DNA from: Alternaria dauci
Taxonomy: Eukaryota > Ascomycota > Dothideomycetes > Pleosporales > Pleosporaceae
DNA length: 64,000 bases
NCBI RefSeq assembly: GCF_042100115.1
Contig: NC_091280.1
Coordinates: forward strand, 2,108,001-2,172,000
Direction: 5' to 3'
The stretch's first letter is position 1; each line of letters starts with the position of its first letter. Position numbers and translations under genes: made by a program. Below, in pieces: positions 59,713 to 64,000 of this stretch. The notes under the pieces were generated by a model. That model saw only the letters and a list, made by a program, of their open reading frames with translations. It was not told the origin of the DNA and ran no database searches.

Positions 59713-60476
59713 ATGTCGACTTCAGTCAAGGTTTTGGTGACTGGCTTTGGTGTTTGTCAACGCTGTTTACACAATGCGCCGCTCAGCTAACACGCTCTTA
59801 GCCTTTCCTTGATATTACGAAAAATCAATCTTGGGAAATTGCGCGGCGACTACCATCTTCCATTACAGGCCCCAATGGTGAAACCATCACTATCGTTGTG
59901 CCAGCTGATCCCATCCCAGCAGCATACCACAAAATACTAGCCCAAGTCCCCGCGTTGGTCCAGGAACATGCGCCTGATCTGGTTGTGCACATGGGTCTTG
60001 ACGTCGACAGCGGACCCGGAGTATTCAAGATCGAACAAAGTGCGCTGCGAGACGGATATCACGACATTCCAGATATCGAGAGGCGCGTCTTCACCAGATC
60101 AGATAACAAGAAAGTGTTTGGGAAGGCATCGTCGTCGCTGGCAACTACTCTCGACATCGATGCAGCAGCTGGGATAGTGCAGGAAGCTTGCTTTTCTCTT
60201 AGCCTTCCGACCGCCGCAGCGGCACCAGGGAGTGTGAAAGTCAAAGGCAAAGGCAAATCAAGACAAGCTATCGAGGTAAGACTCAGCGATGATGTGGGCT
60301 CATATGTATGTGGTTTCAACTACTACATCAGCCTACTCGAGATGCAGAAGCGTACCACCAAGCGGGACAGCATCTTCTTCCATGTACCTAAGCTAGAGTC
60401 CGAGGAGGAGATACAAACTGGCGTAAAGGTAACGGAGGAGCTCGTGAGAGCGCTGGTAGCAGTGTGGAAGCAATAG
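59713..60476 (+). CDS. pyroglutamyl-peptidase-like protein (peptidase C15), 237 aa, two exons
   Basis: Exons 59713-59751 and 59802-60476 joined across a 50-nt phase-0 intron (GTTTGT...CTTAG, CAGCTAACAC branch site). Splicing rebuilds VLVTGFGPFLDITKNQSWEI, the family's N-terminal signature. The triad candidates are Glu91 (KIEQSALRDGY), Cys183 (GSYVCGFNYY) and His207 (FFHVP), in the right order. HMGLDV is also conserved. The family removes N-terminal pyroglutamate from peptides in the cytosol. An insert of about 25 residues (Ala-, Gly- and Lys-rich, AAAAPGSVKVKGKGKSR) before the Cys is unlike bacterial relatives. The family and triad look intact; enzyme activity is expected but not shown. Confidence 0.9.
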
Positions 60477-62131
60477 AAAGTAGCACGTACCATTTCCCCT
60501 CTTCTTCCTTGTGTACTCGCCATTCCAGCGGATTCTGTGCAACGGACATATGGCAGTCAGGGATCTCCACGTGAAGCTGTACCGGTGAAATGGTGTCTTG
60601 AGTCAAAGTTGGCGGTCTTGACGGCTTAGCATGCTATGTCCAGATCGTGGTATGCCTTGCTACAGTGAGTCCTGGGGCGCGATGACTAAGTCGATGCGCC
60701 TTCCAAGACGCGCTGTCCCTGCCCTCGTCTCATGTATCCCCAGCCTCCGCCTCCGGCCAATCCATAAGCCACCACCTTCATCGTCAGCGGCACTATATAC
60801 CGACTCATATTCAAGACGCTGGGCATATTTTCGGCGCTTGGCCATCTGTTGCATCCTTTTGCCCGCTCTGCACACCACGCGTGCTTCGTTCTGAGAGTGC
60901 GAAAGTGCACCGCACCAAGCATTCATCTTTCCGCACGAGGCGCAGCACTGCTGCAATGTTTCCACCATCAACTTCGAATCAGCGTGTTGATGCGCCGGCG
61001 CAGTATACATCATCACCGATGGGCCCGGCTGGGCAACGACGACGATGAGCCATCAACGCGCCTCACATCGCGCAAGAAGTGATCGCGAAGTCTCTACAGA
61101 CACGTTGGTATATCGCTATACGCGAACCTGTCAGGAACACTTTGCCATTTCGCTACTGTATCATCTCATGAGCAATGTCAAATGCGCGAAGGATGGCTCC
61201 CGTGCATGTCAACCTGCCAAGTGCAGAAACGTAGGCTAAGCACTTGGCGACTTGGATTTCGACATGACAACAACAAATGCGGAGTAAAGGAACGCAGCCA
61301 TCGTGCGCGATCTCATGGACTGGGCACTCCTCACCAAGTTGATAGCGTTCCCCGGTCGAGTCAAAACTCGTTCGTATCCCAGAGTCCCAAGAATGCGGAT
61401 CCTCAGCATGTGTACACATGATGACGATAATCACCGAAGCCGCTTCATATGTTACTCATATCCCAGGTACTTTGAGTACAGGCTTAGTTCAAACTGTATT
61501 AGAGTAAGAAGAGTTCTCGGGCGCAAAAAGCTTCGACACCACCGAGAAGCTGGAGTTCACGAGCTCCGTTGAGATACGTGAGGTTGTACACAACATACGC
61601 ATGACGCTGAACATCACAGCATCAAGGATTGCGACTACCTTTCGAGCACATCAACTACGTGAAGTGATCGGACAACGTAGAAGACATGGGTCTATTCTAC
61701 CAGGGATCTTGTCGCATCGAAACGATCCACAGTCAGCCTTACCAAACTTAGTTTAGAACCCAAGATGTCGAAGATCTTGGTCAATCATCATGATCAAAGA
61801 AACCTTGGAAGCACCGCAGCAGAAAGCTCCCAAGCACGCCAGGACGGAACAGCGGTTATCGGCACTCGAGCGATGATATTGTCAAATGTGCTTCGGTCTT
61901 TCTGCCTGATCCATTGCCAACGGCGCGTCTCCGGATGCTAAGAAAACGGCACACCCACGATCCCCATGGGGCCGGCACAACTTCCCCAGATATTCGGAGT
62001 ATAAAGTTCAAGACTGGTTCCAGTTATTTTGGCACCATCAACGACGATCTTCGCGTCTCTACCTTTCTGTCGGAAGTCGCTTTTCAGTTCAACTTACACG
62101 CGATCAAACTGCTGTTTCTTGCGTTTGCAGC
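60477..62131. other. 1.7-kb intergenic region
   Basis: No gene accepted. Overlapping short frames on both strands near 60631-61082 have no recognised motif. The last part is the MFS promoter. Confidence 0.45.
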
Positions 62132-63811
62132 ATGAACAACCACGCCCAAGACTCTGTGCCCCATGTATCGGAGTTCAAGGATGAGAAAGGCTCCGATATA
62201 TCGCCAACCCCGCCTATCAACGTAGAGGATGTTGAACACAATGGATCGTTGATTGAGGTTGATGCAGCTACTGAAGCGAGACTGCTAAGAAAGCTGGACA
62301 TTCGCATCGTACCAATGATCTGCTGGATCTACCTGATGAACTTCATGGACCGAGGTGTGTACACATTGCTCATTCTCATTATCAGACCTCAACTGACGAT
62401 ACTATAGTCAACATTGGCAATGCTCGTCTCTACGAACTAGAAGCAGATCTTGGTATGAACCCAAACACCAACCAGTTCCAGATCGCGGTGTCTATCCTCT
62501 TTGTCACCTACGTTCTATTCGAAACACCCTCAAACCTTATCTTGAAGCGTATGAAGCCAGCGCGGTACCTCGCCGGTCTGATGTTCTTGTGGGGCCTGGT
62601 GGCTACATTCTCGGCTTTTGTCAACAACTTTGCTGCGCTGGTAGCATGTCGTCTCCTGCTGGGCATGTTCGAAGCCGGTCTATTCCCAGGCGTTATTCTC
62701 TACTTGAGTATGTTCTACAATCGGCGCAACGTCAGTCTGAGACAGGCGTGGTTCTATGGCACATCTGCACTAGCAGGTGGGCTAGGTGTGAGTGCTGCCT
62801 GTCCATATCCGATGGATGAGACTAACGAACCTAGGGCGTCGTCGCCTATGCCATCGGTGAGATGGATGGAGTAGGAGGCTGGAATGGCTGGAGGTGGATC
62901 ATATTAATCAATGGCATCCCGACCGTTCTAACCGCCGTCGCTGTACCCTACGTTCTCCCAAACAGTCCAGAGACAGCGAGCTTTTTGACCGAAGAAGACC
63001 GCCGAAACCTCGTCTTGCTCCGGATGAAGGAAGTCGGCCAGACAGCAGCCGGTCAAGAGCTACTGAAAGAAGACGTCATGAAGGGTGTAAAAGACTGGAA
63101 GGTATACGCCTACGCCATCGCTCAGTTTGTTGGCCTCGGAATGCTCTACAGCTTCTCCGTGTTCCTACCCACCATCATCAACGGCCTTGGAGGCGGATGG
63201 AATCGCCAGGTCGTTCAGGCTTTGACTATCCCCGTGTACTGTGCTGGATTCATTACCTACGTCGCGGGAGCATACTACAGTGACAAGACGCAGAACCGAG
63301 GTCTGTTCTGCATTGCTGGACTGGCTGTCAGCATGATTGGATATATCTTTCTCATCGCAAACAAAGTAAGTAAATCATCTGATTTTTCAATCTGGACTTG
63401 TATTGATGAAAGCGAAAGGGACTTGGTCTCAGCTTCGCCGGCTGCTTCATCGTCGCGCTCGGCCTGTGGGTCGCCACCGGCATCGCATTCTCCTGGATCG
63501 GCGTAAACAACCCGCGTTACGGAAAGCGAGCCTTCGCCAGCGGCATGCAAATCACCATCGGTAACTGCTCGGGCGTTGTGGCGCCTTTCTTGTACTCTGC
63601 CGAAGACGCGCCGGAATTTACTGCTGGATACGGTGCGACGATTGGGCTGCTGGCCCTCGGTATCGCTATCTATGTTGCGCTGCATTTGTACTTTCGCATG
63701 AAGAATCAACGGAAGTTTTCTGGGAAGGAGGATTGGAGGATCGAGGGGAAGACGGAGGAGGAGATTGCGGAGATGGGGGAGGATAATCCGAGGTATTTGT
63801 ATACTATTTAG
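62132..63811 (+). CDS. MFS transporter, Dal5/Tna1-like, 508 aa, four exons
   Basis: Exons 62132-62354, 62408-62787, 62835-63365 and 63419-63811, with introns of 53, 47 and 53 nt (donors GTGTGT, GTGAGT, GTAAGT; acceptors TAG, CTAG, AAAG). The joined frame is 509 codons including stop. Family marks are KLDIRIVPMICWIYLMNFMD, VNIGNARLYELEADLGM, LFETPSNLILKRMKPARYL, CRLLLGMFEAGLFPGVILYL, LPNSPETASFLTEEDRR and the penultimate-helix block NNPRYGKRAFASGMQ. It belongs to the fungal anion:cation symporter group that includes nicotinate and allantoate permeases. The substrate is unknown. Splicing was checked by the continuity of each transmembrane segment across the junctions. Confidence 0.92.
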
Positions 63812-64000
63812 AGGCTTGTTGCGATCTTGTTGGGGTATGCAGAACTTGTAGTCTCTCTTGTGGCCGAGATAGAGTGGCTGGTTGCGATGATAGAGATATC
63901 TAGTAATTCTCAACGATATCTGTTTCGCCTCACACTCCAAGGACTATTTTAGTGATGGTCGTGTATACGACGAAAATATGATTGCTAAGATTCAGGGTTA

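Noticed and set aside
60660..61016. 118-codon minus-strand frame after the peptidase C15 gene
   Set aside because: Part of it (QMAKRRKYAQRLEYESVY) looks protein-like, but there is no recognisable family and overlapping frames exist on the other strand. Transcript data would decide.

Overview
The window is nuclear DNA of a filamentous ascomycete. Long intron-poor genes alternate with genes that carry 45-65 nt introns (GTRAGT-like donors, CTAAC/CTGAC-like branch sites). The content (AROM pentafunctional enzyme, HET-domain protein, Spo14-type phospholipase D, Dal5-type transporters, ricin-B-type lectin) fits a Dothideomycete, probably Pleosporales; that placement is inference. I give reading-frame-consistent exon models for about 25 protein genes. 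No rRNA, tRNA, CRISPR array or intact transposon was recognised.

Layout. 1-4.5 kb: two poorly characterised minus-strand genes and an alpha/beta hydrolase. 5.3-11.0 kb: phospholipase D. 11.8-13.9 kb: a bacterial-type locus, a MazG-like nucleotide pyrophosphohydrolase joined through a spliceosomal-type intron to a GIY-YIG/DUF2075 (Schlafen-group-3-like) helicase. It has an in-frame TAG and a damaged Walker B motif. 14.1-25.7 kb: a short-chain dehydrogenase, a 1203-aa disordered nuclear-type protein, two small unknown proteins and a three-exon HET protein. 27.0-31.4 kb: a compact housekeeping block of Pus3/Deg1, Hub1 with an RS-like tail, Gpi15/PIG-H and Dib1. 31.4-33.7 kb appears gene-empty. 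33.7-40.6 kb: lectin, MFS transporter, atypical Rho-like GTPase, secreted M14 carboxypeptidase. 40.9-50.2 kb: nuclear-type unknown, secreted unknown, mitochondrial NADP-isocitrate dehydrogenase, 1017-aa S/T-P-rich protein. 50.5-53.7 kb: two F-box-type proteins. 54.3-63.8 kb: AROM, a pyroglutamyl-peptidase-like protein and a second Dal5-type MFS transporter.

How the genes relate. Most are unlinked housekeeping or accessory functions and there is no clear secondary-metabolite cluster. Hub1 and Dib1 both act in the tri-snRNP and lie within 1.7 kb of each other. The stand-out item is the bacterial-type MazG/GIY-YIG/DUF2075 locus at 11.8-13.9 kb. In bacteria these families occur as neighbouring genes and look like nucleotide-pool or nucleic-acid defence or repair factors. 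Here they appear acquired by horizontal transfer, joined by an intron, and now decaying or functionally altered. A second genome-scale signal is the perfect palindrome TACCTAGGTA, found four times in intergenic or 5' positions, far above chance.
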